Positions 24,001 to 35,889 of a stretch of 64,000 nt of DNA are shown one piece after another (position 1 is the first letter of the stretch; each line of letters starts with the position of its first letter). Made by a program: the position numbers and the translations under genes. Origin of the DNA: Mixophyes australis (taxonomy: Eukaryota; Chordata; Amphibia; Anura; Limnodynastidae). A model generated the notes under the pieces. It did not search any database, was not told where the DNA came from, and saw only the letters and a list, made by a program, of their open reading frames with translations. The stretch is from contig JAVHZZ010000008.1 in the NCBI GenBank assembly GCA_036250195.1, positions 16,249,434 to 16,313,433 of the forward strand. Direction: 5' to 3'.

Positions 24001-27000
24001 AAACCCATAATTGCTATCAGCATACTAAGTCCGCTATGTTCTTGGGTGAATGTGGGGGGGGGGGGGGGGCTGTTTTTTTGTATCTCTTTAGAAAACCAGA
24101 CGATATTTCAAAAATAAATTGAAAAAGCAATTCTGGCTCCTGAGGACAGGTCCGCGTCTATGATCCGTGCAAGGTTCCTGCACAAGACGACCTGTGTAGC
24201 TTTTTCATGTTAGTGTGGGTTGTATGAATCTTTGAACAAACACTGTTTCCGACCATATTTTTTTAAATGTATCTATTGTATATTATTTACTTGACCATTC
24301 AATAATAGTATTTCTTACTTGCTATTTTGCAAAACATTGTTCAGGCACAGTTACTCTGCCTAGTTAAGCTTACAATCCAATTATTTTGTTGGTTGTGTCA
24401 TAGGGAGATAAAGTCACAAGGACGCAAGGAGAAGATGCTGGGATTTTCACCAAGATCTCCAGAATGTCTCTGCGTCTTTCCTCTCCACACTGAAATCTGC
24501 ATTTTGCAGTTAAACGTTGACTAGTTTCTAAAAAAAAACACATATTTTGCAGCTGTATGTACACAAATTTTCCTTATTTAACCAGATACAACTAAAGCTT
24601 CGCCATGGATTTAAGAACTAACTTTTCAAGGCCTCTTTGGTAAATGGAGCATCATCATCTAAGACCAGGTATTAATGATGAACTATTTATTTATTTATAA
24701 ATAATTTATTTATTATTTAGTGACATCTTTGAATTTTGCTAAGTACTGTTTGTACAGCTAACGAGGGTTTTCACTATATTTGCATTTAAGTGCAACATTT
24801 CTCTAAACCATAGCAACCAAGTATTTTCATTGCCTAATGACAATGAATTGACTATCGGTTGTTATGGTTTAGCACAATTTGCACTGATAAAAAATAACCC
24901 TAATTATATACTTTATATATGGGATAATTTACTACCAACTGTAAATTATATTGATGTTAGGAGATACCGAGGAGTTCTTTGGCCCTATAAAATATACTGG
25001 TCACAGTAATCCATGACGGCTTCTAATATTTTGACCAATTTAGCAGTAAAGGGTGCATTATTCCTTATAATGCAGATGCTTTCCTAAGTAATTAATTAGC
25101 TTAAATTTCCAAATTTACAAGTAAGCTGTGAACTCGCTGTTTACACAGATATTATATACAGCACTGATATTCAAAGACGCCAAGAAGACAATATAGAGCA
25201 ACTGTTTTGGTTCGCCAGGGAGTGGAAAAGCCGAACAGTAAACTGGTTGGTTACAATATTATGAGGTTTATGCTAAGCACAGCTTACTGCTTTATATTGC
25301 TTGTATCCATCTCCCCATTGTGAGCATGTATATATTATTTTACCTTTATTATCATTAAAAACAAAAAACATTACTTGCACTATGTTGTGCTCTTTGCTGT
25401 TGTGGAATTTGTACTGATCATTTCATTGACTGTGTTGTGCTTTGAGAGGGCCGCACAGAAACAGAGAGGAGGAAAACAATTCTGCATTGGACTTGTAAAA
25501 AGTACCAGTTAACTTCTTAAGAGTAATTCGTTGCACACATTTCAGTATTCAGCACCGAGCAATGTCTTTTGTCAATATTATTTGCAGACTATACATGTAT
25601 GAACATCGTTAACTTGTTTAATATTTGTTCCAGACAATCAATGATTAACCAATACTCTGGACTATTTTAAATTCTAAAATGAGGACAAAGGCAAAATTGC
25701 TCAATGCTTTAAATGCATTTTTTAAGGGTTGGGTAGCAAATATGTCTTAAAAGTACTACAGAATGCTTGTTCTACAGAAAGGATGAGGTAGACTCACAAT
25801 TATTGGGCTTATTTTGAAACATGATGTAACTTGCCTAAATGACTTGCAACCTACTGCAACCAATCAGTTTTTTTAAATAATATTGGTTGCTACGGGCAAT
25901 TGCATATATGTGAACTACTTTACCATTCATTCATTCATTCGTAGAATAGAATGACATTATCAAAACTGATCCGTAGAATATTCACTCCGTTCAAATTTTA
26001 ATTTGCTTTTCCTACGGTATACCCGTATATTTTTGTTCCACCCAAACTCCTAGCCACATCACAGAATGAACAGATAGTCATTTCCACAACTACGTAAACA
26101 ATGAATTAATCAAAATGCAGATTTGCCAACACAATGCAGAATGGCCCTTCCGCTGAATGATGAGGCAAAGCTGGACTCGAAGATTACATCACCGGATCTT
26201 CGCACCTCAACAAAAGGCCAATCACGCCACAATATTCAGTTTGCACTAAATTTCGTTCTACTTGTTAGTTATTTTGCACCTCCATTTGATGCTGCTGAGG
26301 TCATTAACCGAGCCACCCTTTCCCTGTGGTCCTAATATTGTGCATGTCTGTTCCCTAACCGATTCTAAAAAGAAACTTGTAAATGACCAAAATAAATCCA
26401 TTTTCCCTTTACTGCAGCCACACAGCTGTTCTAAACTGCCTTAACTGACCATCTCTTCTAGTTAAAATTCAATTTACAGGCTTCCGCTGTTGATCTCTAC
26501 TTAGTTTTATTGCTGTGTCTGTTCTTAGCACAGGAACTATTTTAGTGCATTGTAACTGTCATTTATATTTGAAACTATCATTTCTAAAAGTGTCATTATT
26601 CTTGCTAACATTTTCTTAAGTCTCCATCTGTGATTGCAGCCATGTAAGTGTAATTAGTGGTAGAGAGGCCGGGCTGTTCCATCAGTGATTGTGTTATGAG
26701 AATGACATTGGATAACCGTGCCTCTACTGTCCCAATACGTACGTGTCCATAGAAGAGGCAGCTGCATCCTTCTCAAGCTGGTCACAATGATCTGTCAGAA
26801 TAGATCTGCTAAAACCATTCAATGGGGACTGTGGAGTGAAGCCACAGGAGTTTTTTGTATCCATTGTCATTGACAGAAGACAGTTGAATATCAATGAAAT
26901 GCTTATCGTTGACCCAAGGAAATTTCCAGAGACATATATTTTGCCCAAACATTATTATATTAGGATCCACAGCCAACACTGTACCAATGTGAAATCTACT

Positions 27001-27480
27001 GGGACAGTTCCTGCTGTGCAATAGTTGCAAAACTAGCGCCTTTTCAATTCCTTGATATGCTCGTATTTGGTCTATTAATGATGTCGTGTCTAAACCAGAC
27101 TAAGCGTTTAAGCATTTAGTGTCGTGGCAGCTATGCAAAGGCATCACTTTCTGTTAAATGGGCAAAAAAATAACGCTGGCATGTTCTGACCTAAGATTCA
27201 TTGTCAAACAGACTGTAGACATACTTGTAGCCAAAGTGCATATTAGTTTCTCAGCTGGAATCTTTTACAATCTAAGTTCTGTCTGTTAAACACATGCAGT
27301 GCTGTAGTGTGAAGGTTCTAGGGGTGAAGCATTCTTTTGCTTTATGCTTTTTGCAATATGGTGCCTTTAAATGACCAAATAGGTTGAAGCAATATGAACA
27401 TTTTATTTTTTTACAGTTCACAAACACACTGGATATATACTAACTTACAAGCCGGGACTAATTATTGCTGGATTGATACC
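19386..27480. other. AT-rich, repeat-poor intergenic block
   Basis: About 8 kb with no SINE, LINE end or MITE that I can recognise. Simple repeats are (AT)n at 19393-19425, (TTA)n at 20990-21025 and a run of 16 G at 24053-24069. The segment at 23775-23835 resembles a hAT terminus fragment. Frames of up to 145 codons (22625-23062) are rich in AT-encoded residues and show no domain, so I do not call genes. Some stretches, for example 20020-20115, contain TTAATTA and TGTCAAA motifs of the kind seen in conserved developmental enhancers; this is only suggestive. Confidence 0.55.
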
Positions 27481-27509
27481 TCATACCCCAGGGTTGTTTT
27501 GTGAATTTA

Positions 27510-27895
27510 TGTGACAATGTGATAATGGTGGGGGAACATATGTGACAAGGGGAGAATGGTGGGGGAACATATGTGACAAGGGGAGAATCATGGGGGAACA
27601 TATGTGACAAAGGGAGAATCATGGGGGAACATATGTGACAAGGGGAGAATCATGGGACAACATATGTAACAAAGAGTGAATGGTAGGGGGACATATGTGA
27701 CAAGGGGAGAATCATGGGGGAACATATATGACAAGTGGAGAATGGTGGGGGAACATATGTGACAAGGGGAGAATCATGGGGGAACATATGTAACAAAGAG
27801 TGAATGGTAGGGGAATATATGTGACAAGGGGAGAATCATGAGGAACATATGTGACAAGGGGAGAATTGTAGGGGTTATATATGATAAGGGGACAG
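27510..27895 (+). repeat. 31-bp minisatellite, about 12 copies
   Basis: Tandem unit containing 'gggggaacatatgtgacaag' followed by 'gggagaatcat' or 'gggagaatggt'. The two unit endings are interspersed. Copies are diverged, with some indels. Not coding. Confidence 0.93.
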
Positions 27896-27899
27896 AGGA

Positions 27900-28235
27900 G
27901 CACATGCAAAGAGTAAAGAGGGTCTGGCCCATGCTGGGTGGAGAAGAGGGAAGAACAAAGGAGAGGGATTAACAGAGAGGAGGGAGAAGCAGAGTAGAGG
28001 GAGGAACAGAGGGGAGGGAGCAGCAGAGGGGATTAAGGAGCAGAGGAGAGGGAGGAGCAGAAGAGAGGGAGGAGCAGAGAGAAGGGAGGAACAGAAGGGA
28101 GGGAGAAGCAGAGGATAGGGAGGAACAAAGGAGAGAGAGGAGGAGAGGAAAGGGAGGAGCATATGGTAGGAAAAGGAAAGTGAGAAACAGGAGGAGAAGG
28201 AAACAGAGTATCTGAAGGGGAGAGGAAGAACAGGG
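27900..28235 (+). repeat. Polypurine tract (GAGGGAGGAGCAGA)n-like
   Basis: About 300 bp almost wholly of purines on the plus strand, built of irregular 'gagggaggagcagag' units. The complementary strand gives artefactual Leu/Pro/Ser-rich open frames. Such long purine strands can form triplex (H-DNA) structures. Confidence 0.9.
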
Positions 28236-28339
28236 ATCCAACCAGATTCTTGGGAGGAGTGGAACAGCTGCCTGCCGTGATTAGCTGCGCACCCCTTCTG
28301 TCAACTTAAGCATCTTGTCCTAGACTGACAGACAGGAAG

Positions 28340-28432
28340 TGGAGCCAGTCAGGACAGGGGGCTGATCCCCACTGAAGGCAGAAGCACATTTACAATGCCA
28401 GGGGAGACTCCACTAAGTCCTGACTGGCCAGA
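28340..28432. repeat. Short inverted repeat
   Basis: GCCAGTCAGGAC at about 28346 is complementary to GTCCTGACTGGC at about 28418, giving a 12-bp stem with a loop of about 60 bases. It may be the ends of a small element. No target duplication was identified. Confidence 0.4.
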
Positions 28433-28510
28433 CTAGGGCCCTGGGCTCTCCTTCTCCCATGCATGTGCACCTGTGGGTGCAGGGTGGGCCCATAAGCCTG
28501 TACAGAACAC

Positions 28511-28956
28511 TTGACTCATGAGCCTTCACGCACTGCACAACCTGCACCTATAGTGGATGCACCACAGTTGTTCTCCAAAGTAACTGCACTGTTCCTGACA
28601 CACCCTTTCTACCTGCAACTTTTTGACACTCAATACCGTAAGGGCGTGTTTGAGCAATTACGTATGGATTTAGACTCAGATGTAGTCACAGATACGACTG
28701 AAAAGACGGCCTTATTTGCTAGTGGTAAGGGACAGCTGTAAGTAGTGAATGTTGTTAATGACGAGGATGACGAGGGGAGGAAATTTGTTTTTTGTTTTAA
28801 CTTTACTAGTGGAAATGCATTATTTCTGAGGTATATACCTTATGCAATAAGCATTTTGTTGAGGAGTCTTTTGTGTATTTTTGTGTAGGTAAATAACTTG
28901 TTTGGGGTTTTGTAATTTTATTTGGGAATTCTCAAGTCAGCAATAGAGTGGAGGAA
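28511..28956 (+). other. Possible internal sequence upstream of an LTR
   Basis: A 76-codon frame (28511-28741) with no recognised domain is followed by non-coding sequence that ends in a purine run, AGAGTGGAGGAA (28945-28956), directly before a TGTG start of the LTR candidate. In retroviruses and related elements, such a polypurine tract marks the 3' end of the internal region. No env, pol or gag motif is visible. Confidence 0.35.
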
Positions 28957-29651
28957 TGTGTATTCTGCAACTGTCTGAAGAAAGGACCCATGTTGAACTC
29001 CTGTTAATTAGACCTTTTTATGTGTGAGGGTCCAACACTGTGAAGGCACAGGAAGGTTTAATTAGACTTGCTGTTAGATTTCCTCTGTGTCTAAAACAAG
29101 AAGCAGGAAATCACAGCAGGTTTTTGGATATCACAGATAAGTGTAAATATTGTTAGCTTTGTATTGCATGTAAATCTATGTTTGGTAAACATATTGCATC
29201 CTGATACTAAAAATAACTCAGACCTCAGGGGGCTGGCTTACCCTGTGAGGCTGTGTCCAAAACTGTATAAAAAGCACTGTTTTGTATTGAAAATTGTTCT
29301 TTTTGTTTCATCTGACCTGCCCACTTGTACCTTCAACCAGGATGAGCAAATAAACATCACTTGCTTCAAAGACCTGTTTGGAAACTTCTCTATCCCTGTA
29401 ACCTACAGATTAGACCCAACTCTAATCCGTTCCCACCTGTTCTGAGGTTTGGACCCAGATCTCTGGTACCACCGCTCTGCCCGCTACCCAGCAGCTCTGG
29501 CTAGTGTGATAGGCCAGGGGGGATCCATCTACAGCAACCCTGATCCATAGGAAGAGGTCAGGTGTACCAGCCTAGGTACAGCAGTAACGGGGACACTCGC
29601 AGCATCAGTTACCCAGAAGAAACACGGTTCTGCATAACGGTAAGGAGTCCA
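28957..29651 (+). mobile_element. LTR, retrovirus-like (candidate)
   Basis: A 695-bp segment beginning TGTG and ending CA. It contains a TATA box (TATAAAAAG, 29266-29274) and an AATAAA polyadenylation signal (29349-29354) about 80 bp further on, the order and spacing of U3-R-U5. A polypurine run lies just before it and a TGGTGGCAGC primer-binding-site-like sequence starts at 29653, one base after it. No second LTR or target duplication was found in the window. Confidence 0.55.
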
Positions 29652-29800
29652 CTGGTGGCAGCATTTGTAAGCCCCTTCTACTGGGGTTAGAGAGCTTCTT
29701 TGGGATACCGAAAGGGAATGGTGGCAAAGTAAGCCCAGCCGGTTCCCAGCAACAACAGACAGGATGGAATAGGCGGTCCATCCTGTCACAGTACTTGTAC
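29652..29800 (+). other. Possible retroelement leader after the LTR
   Basis: Starts with a TGG-beginning, tRNA-complementary-like segment (29653-29666), as expected for a primer binding site. It has no open frame of note and appears to fade by about 29800. Which tRNA it would pair with was not determined. Confidence 0.35.
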
Positions 29801-29945
29801 TTCGTAAGTTGGATGTAAGTGTCTGAGGGGCATGTCTGTTGTCAAGCGCACGCATCTGCCACTCCCACAGACCTGGACGCAAGATAAACTCTGAATAAGG
29901 CGTATATATGAGTACACTTGCGTGCAAATGTTTCTATCTATCTAT

Positions 29946-30272
29946 CACGGTGGCTCAGTGGTTAGCACTTCTGCCTCACAGCACTGGGGTCATGAGTTTG
30001 ATTCCCGACCATGGCCTTATCTGTGTGCAGTTTGTATGTTCTCCCCGTGTTTGCGTGGGTTTCCTCCGGGTGCTCCGGTTTCCTCCCACACTCCAAAAAT
30101 ATACTGGTAGGTTAATTGTCTGCTATTAAATTGACCTTAGTCTCTCTCAGTCTGTGTGTGTATATTAGGGGATTTAGACTGCAAGCTCCAATGCGCCAGG
30201 GACTGATATGAATGAGTTCTCTGTACAGCGCTGCGGAACTAGTGGCGCTATATAAGTAAAAAGATGATTATT
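29946..30272 (+). mobile_element. SINE, near full length
   Basis: tRNA-like head with A- and B-box-like sequences (29952-30010), V-SINE-type core (about 30035-30095), LINE-like 3' region and a short GATGATTATT tail. Flanked on both sides by TCTATCTATC, which is either a target duplication or the split halves of a microsatellite. Confidence 0.92.
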
Positions 30273-30274
30273 AT

Positions 30275-32040
30275 CTATCTATCTAGCTAGATCTAAGTAA
30301 CAATCAGCAAATTAAGTTATGTGTTTGCGTTATGACTCCACCAGTTCTTCTTTTGCCACATATATTTACAAATGTTTTATTACTGTTTCACACAGAATAA
30401 AAAGTTGTAGAGAAGACATTGCAAACCCCAATCAGCAGGTACAGCTAGATAGTTATGTCAAATGTTCTGCAACATCACCGCTTATACACTGAGGAGCCTA
30501 TATTCCAATATTCATGAGAATGGTGCCCATCAATTGACTAGGAGCTACTTAAGATCTCCCTTAATTGATAGACTGAAAATGATGGCCTCTACTATGGGTA
30601 GGTAATAGGGCGCAAAAACTTTCACACCTATATTTGGGTATGTGACAAATGTTGAACCACCTTGCGTGTTAGCTACAAACCTCCTTTACATGTCAGACCA
30701 TAAGATAGTCCCAGGTTTACCAGTAATTACGTTCCTCATATCTCGGCTAATTACCTGCTGTATATTCACCTCGCCTCGAGTGTTAACGCACTTGCTCCTC
30801 CGGTGCAGACTAATGACCTGCAGGTGTTCAGCTGCGACAAAAACCCTTCTCAAGAAACACCGTAAAACATCAGAACGAGTCGATAAAAATCACCATTTCA
30901 TTATTCACAGCAAATATTAAAACCCACCATCGTATTAATTATTAAACAGGAGTAGCACAAGAATCGTATTCAGGTGTTTCTGTGCGCTAATATCAGTGAT
31001 TCATATGCAGCTGGTGCTGCTTCTGCTAGAGATTTATTTTGCAAGGGAATAGAACTAATTAATGCCGCTCACTATTCATGACAAACTAGGACTAATGCAG
31101 TAGTCAATGACTGTGTTTAATGTATACCCATTCCCAGCACCTGTACATACAGTGGAGGTAGTTATGTTGTGGGCTGCACCAATATTTGTGAGAAAGCAGC
31201 CTGTAAATTCATTAGAAAACGGTGACATCACTGAAGCCTGAAAGTGTCTCGGAATGTTACTGATTCTTTGTATATTCCTGCACAGGTTGCACTCTCATGA
31301 ATATGAGTTAGTCACGACATTTCGGCACTGTAATTGTAAATAAACATTTCGCAGGCTTTATAGCCTAGGAATAGAGCTGGAATGACGACAGTCCATTTAT
31401 TGGGCTGTGTGTCACTCATCGCTAGTCTACTATCTGGTTACTTTAATGCTAGAACTATAATTAGGCTTGCAAGGCTATAGCCCACGGACTTGTGAAGGTC
31501 ACAAGGTCACTGTACCAACGTTGTGTATTCCACACATGGCTTGGCTCATACCTAGCAAGTATAAACAATTAGAGATATTGTCAAATTATCCATTCAGTTC
31601 TTCGTGGACCTTCCCACATCCAAACAGGTCAAGTTTAAAACTGTCAAATTCTCGGTCAAATTGTGACGTTGTAAGTAAGAGAACACTGCTGAGTCACTCA
31701 TTAGTTACAATTTATGACAACTTATTTGCACATTCCTGATAGTTTTTAAACTGTGGTATATTGTGATGCATTTTTTTTAGAATTTTGTATTCATTCATTT
31801 AGAATTCATAAATGATTACAAATTTAGAAATCAATATTTTAGATTCCTAGTACGAATAAGAGGAGTGAACCTTCCGCAGGTCGCCTCTCTGACCCCTCAG
31901 GGGCATGTATCCGCAACATTAATTTCCTGACCGTTGCCAGAGGTCTGTGCCATAATGTGCACCTCAGGAGGTGCTATCATTTTTTGTTCAATTCATATGC
32001 TGTAGAGATTTGAGATATATTTTTTTCCATTTGTAATCTA
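30275..32040. other. Unassigned sequence
   Basis: No gene or clear interspersed repeat is seen in about 1.8 kb. Base composition is balanced and the sequence looks single-copy. Segments near 31060-31110 and 31290-31420 could be conserved non-coding DNA, but only an alignment would tell. Confidence 0.4.
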
Positions 32041-32045
32041 CCAAA

Positions 32046-32213
32046 ATATCATCATCCTCATCATCATCATCATTTATTTATATAGCGCCAGCAAATTCCG
32101 CAGCGCTTTACAATTGGGAACAAACATTAATAAAACAATACTGGGTAATACATACAGACAGAGAGGTAAGAGAACCCTGCTCGCAAGCTTACAATCTATG
32201 GGACAATGGAAGT
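32046..32213 (-). repeat. LINE/SINE 3' tail, reverse orientation
   Basis: On the minus strand it has a 'gattgtaagcttgcgagcag' start, the 'gcgctgcggaatttgctgg' block and a (GAT)n tail at 32046. It resembles the terminal 170 bp of the L2-like LINEs. No coding part is present. Confidence 0.75.
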
Positions 32214-32467
32214 TTGAAACACAAGGGCATGTGCTGCATCATATTAAATATATTGTTTTTCAGGACAGGTAGAACTTTCTTTTGTTACCGTAGTAGAGTA
32301 AATATATTTATTTATGGAAATTTTAGTAACTTTTTTTTATTATATAATATATGTTTACATGAAGTACCAAATTCATGTACACTATAGAGATCCTTTTATG
32401 ATAGACTGTGGCAGAGATGATTTGGGTCATACTAGACACATATAATCTTCTTCATGCATGGGCATGT

Positions 32468-32726
32468 GGGCAGCACGGTGGCTCAGTGGTTAGCACTTCT
32501 GCCTCACTGCGCTGGGGTCATGAGTTCAATTCCCGACCATGGACTTATCTGTGTAGAGTTTGTATGTTCTCCCCATGTTTGCGTGGGTTACCTCCGGGTG
32601 CTCCGGTTTCCTCCCACACTCCAAAAACATACTAGTAGGTTAATCAAAATTGACCCTAGTCTTTCTCTCTCTCTCTGTATGTTATTTATATGTATGTATG
32701 TAATTATATAAATAAATGATGATGAT
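32468..32726 (+). mobile_element. SINE with target-site duplication, internally deleted
   Basis: Head, boxes A and B and core are intact (32468-32640), but most of the LINE-like 3' region is missing between about 32645 and 32705 before the 'ataaataaatgatgatgat' tail. Flanking TGCATGGGCAT (32455) and TGCATGGACAT (32726) match at 10 of 11 positions and look like the target duplication. Confidence 0.9.
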
Positions 32727-32739
32727 GCATGGACATAAT

Positions 32740-33545
32740 GACCTCAATATAGTTTGCAAATTGGGCATTCAGAAGGTGATTGAGCTCATTGAGGTTCGAA
32801 ACTGAGGTCAACAGCAACACCATAGAGCGGCAAATGGTTTAGGGTGAAGGACTAGGTGTTCCACAGACCACAATGCCAACCTTATATTCATGGCAGTGAA
32901 TAGGGCTAAGGGTATCAATAATTGTTTATATTATATATTAGTTTGTTTAGATGTCTTCTCTTTTATAGAATTTGTTGCAGAAAAATACATTTCAATACAC
33001 AATTTTGTTCATAGACAAATCACTGAAATTCATAAAAACTTAAAGGGTGACTTTTTGCCTGATTTGCTTATAAATATAGATTAGCCACATTTTGGAAACC
33101 GTTCCACAAAATATTCACCATATTGCGCATTTGGACACAGAAGTCTTACGCGTTTCACCAGTGAAATTTGGACGTAAGAGGACCCAGTACAACCAGTGCT
33201 TCTCCGCTCCCAACACACAGTAGAATGAATGGTCCATTGTCGGCTCAGCTTTATTCAGAGGTTCTGCAAATTGCTTTGCCAGCCCGAATTACTAAGTATA
33301 GTTTCAATTGTAAGTTGTGTTGATACATTCTAACTCTTGCAATCTATTTCTGTAATAGCCTTGCCATTGATTTAAACAATAATTTGAAATTACAATAGTA
33401 AATGTGTCTTACACTGTTGAGATGAAATAAAATACAGATGTCCCTTCAGTGCAATATATTGTTTTTCCTCAATCCCCATCAAGGACACTTTTAGATTTTG
33501 TGTTGCCCAAGGCCAACTTGTAATATGACATCCTTACTTAATTAT
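32740..33545. other. Unassigned sequence
   Basis: No gene or repeat is recognised. Confidence 0.35.
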
Positions 33546-33550
33546 ACAAC

Positions 33551-33620
33551 CAGGGCTGTATCTGCCATAAAGGCAAACTTATTACGTGCCTAGGGCAGCA
33601 GGCTTCACAAAGGGAAAATG
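33551..33620 (+). repeat. hAT-like terminus fragment (CAGGGCTG...)
   Basis: CAGGGCTGTATCTGCC followed by 'gtgcctagggcagca' resembles the start of widespread hAT-type repeats. The opposite end is not visible. Confidence 0.4.
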
Positions 33621-34074
33621 GTATGGTTTGTGTTCATTGTATTGATTTAATTTTGATTGGTTTTTTTCCCCCTACTTTTTAACACATCCCTACTTCCCAG
33701 CTTCAAATGCCAGAGGATTGGATGTTGCATAGAGTTTAATGAGCATGCATGGTGCATTGTTACCGAGTTAGGGAGTAGACACTCTAGATACAGAAGACAT
33801 CATACTTGTTGATTCGGCCTGTATACTGCTCATATCATACAGCGCCCCCTGCAGCCAGTTTTAGCTGTTACAGAGGATAAAAGATAAGTATAGATTTCAG
33901 ATGCTCTAATTAGCATGAGTGCAATTTATAGAATGGATTAAAGTTTGATAACTTTAGCAATAGACCACTTGACAGTAAAATTTTGCTATCAGGACAGTCA
34001 GTGCTAGATACACCTGTATTTATACAGATTATATTGTCAAAAAAATTCTTAAAAAGCTACCATTCTGCTACAAT

Positions 34075-34390
34075 CAGGGCCGGATTAACCATAGGGCTAA
34101 CTGGGCTACAGCCCAGGGACCTATTGCATCCAGGGGGCCCTTGAAAGTGCTCAGCAGCAGTATTGATCAGTCGGGGGCGGGGGCACTTTCACTGCGGTCC
34201 TTCCCCGGTGCGCTGTAGTCTCCTTATTTAGGGGATCTCCTCAGTAAAGAGCGTACAGCACGCCGGGGAAGGAGGTAAGTGCTGGGTGGGGGGGGGGGGG
34301 GGGGCGGGCAGCACAGATGATGGGGGGGCCCTCACGGGGGAATGGAGGCCCCCTTAGCCCAGGGGCCTCCATTCCCTTAATCCGGCACTG
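34075..34390 (+). mobile_element. hAT-type MITE with 8-bp target duplication
   Basis: A 316-bp element beginning CAGGGCCGGATTAA; its right end, read in inverse, begins CAGTGCCGGATTAA. It is flanked by a perfect 8-bp duplication GCTACAAT (34067-34074 and 34391-34398). The interior has a run of about 18 G at about 34287-34304 and GGGGGCCC blocks that give a folded-back structure. No coding capacity. Confidence 0.88.
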
Positions 34391-34399
34391 GCTACAATC

Positions 34400-35625
34400 T
34401 ATTCAGTGTAGTCTCAGGCCTATACCTCGACCTGGTACATGCATATGTTTGTTATGCTCTGAAGCATCTAAGATTTTGAATTTTGGTCCCTGATTGAACT
34501 GAGCATACGGTCCTCTTTGAAAACTGTGATATAGTGGATTCAAGTTGCAGTATCTTGCAAAAAGATAACCACAAATAAATTTGATGTTGACAGCTTAAAC
34601 CATTGTTTATGAGGCTGTGATGACCTGACAAAGTCCAATTAAATAAATAATATCAACATACAAGGAGCTTAGAGAAAGTTTGCATAGAGATGTCCCCCTA
34701 ATTTGATTATTTAAGAAATTCAAGCAGATACACAACAAAGTCATAGGAGCAAATTGTAATTTTTCTAAATGCAATCTGATTATTCAGAGTTCATTTATTT
34801 AAAGTTCTAACAAACTCTGTTTTTTTTTCACTCCAAACTTATGCCCTGGCTACCAGGATTATAGGCCACTTGCAATCATAATACGTATGCTTATTTCCAA
34901 TTTGTTTTAATAATGCTACTGATTTGTAGCAGAGAATTTAAACCTGTATTCCTGTTTCATTCATAGCTGCACATGGTACCACTCTTAAGAGTAACTCTTA
35001 CAAGCTCTGCAAAGTAAAAAAAAATAAACAAATAAATGATAATGACAAGTCTTCATTTTTGACAGCTGTTTCATTATTTTAAGCTAAAGCTGACAACAAT
35101 ACGAAAAAAATAAAATTGGGGCCAAACGCAGTTTCTTCCTCTGCAAATGAAACCCATAATTGTAAATTCTGGCACATAATAAGTCAAAATAAATTTCCAT
35201 TGTGAGCATATGAGACAAGTCTACAACCCTCTGATCTGCTGGAACATAAAAGATATTCAATAGGCTGAAAACTTTAGATGCCAAACATATGTCAATAAGA
35301 GGCCGGCCACATGCACCTTTTATGAGTTCTACCCTCAATATGTGTCCTATCAGTGTTTAATTATCCAGACCAAACTGCAACATAAAATCCGAATTTCAAT
35401 TACTTTCCACTAAGGCATGGTATGAAGACAGTAAATCTACAGTATGGAATGTGTAGGTGCAGAACTCCGTGCAATAGGCACAAGACTAGTGTGGTTTGTT
35501 TTCAATATTCATATACAAAGAACCACTCATCACAAATATAAAAAATAAATCTATAAATATGCAAATATATAGTAGTATTAAAAAAGAGTGTCTGAATTTG
35601 AGGGAGCTTAATCAAAGTGTCCTCA
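34400..35625. other. Unassigned AT-rich sequence
   Basis: No gene is recognised. An 84-codon minus-strand frame at 35084-35338 has no known domain. Confidence 0.35.
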
Positions 35626-35889
35626 TGGCGTACACAGTAGAGATGCTCACTGACCCCCGTGAACTTGTTTTGGTTTTGGATCTGGATTAGCTTCGTGTTT
35701 TGGTTTTGGTTTTGGCAAAACCCGCCTTCGTGTGTTTTGGTTTTGGTTTTGGATTTTTTAGAATAAAATCCTAAAATATGCTAAAATCACATAATTTTGC
35801 CCTTTTTTTGTTCCTACATTTTTATTAATCTCAATAACACTAATTTCAAGTCGTTTGCAGTCAATTTTGACCACCTCACAGATCACAAT

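Noticed and set aside
28511..28741. 76-codon frame as a retroviral env or gag remnant
   Set aside because: No family motif is visible. I kept it only as unassigned sequence next to the LTR.
29529..29927. 132-codon minus-strand open frame
   Set aside because: It runs antisense to the LTR and leader region and shows no domain; most likely a chance frame.
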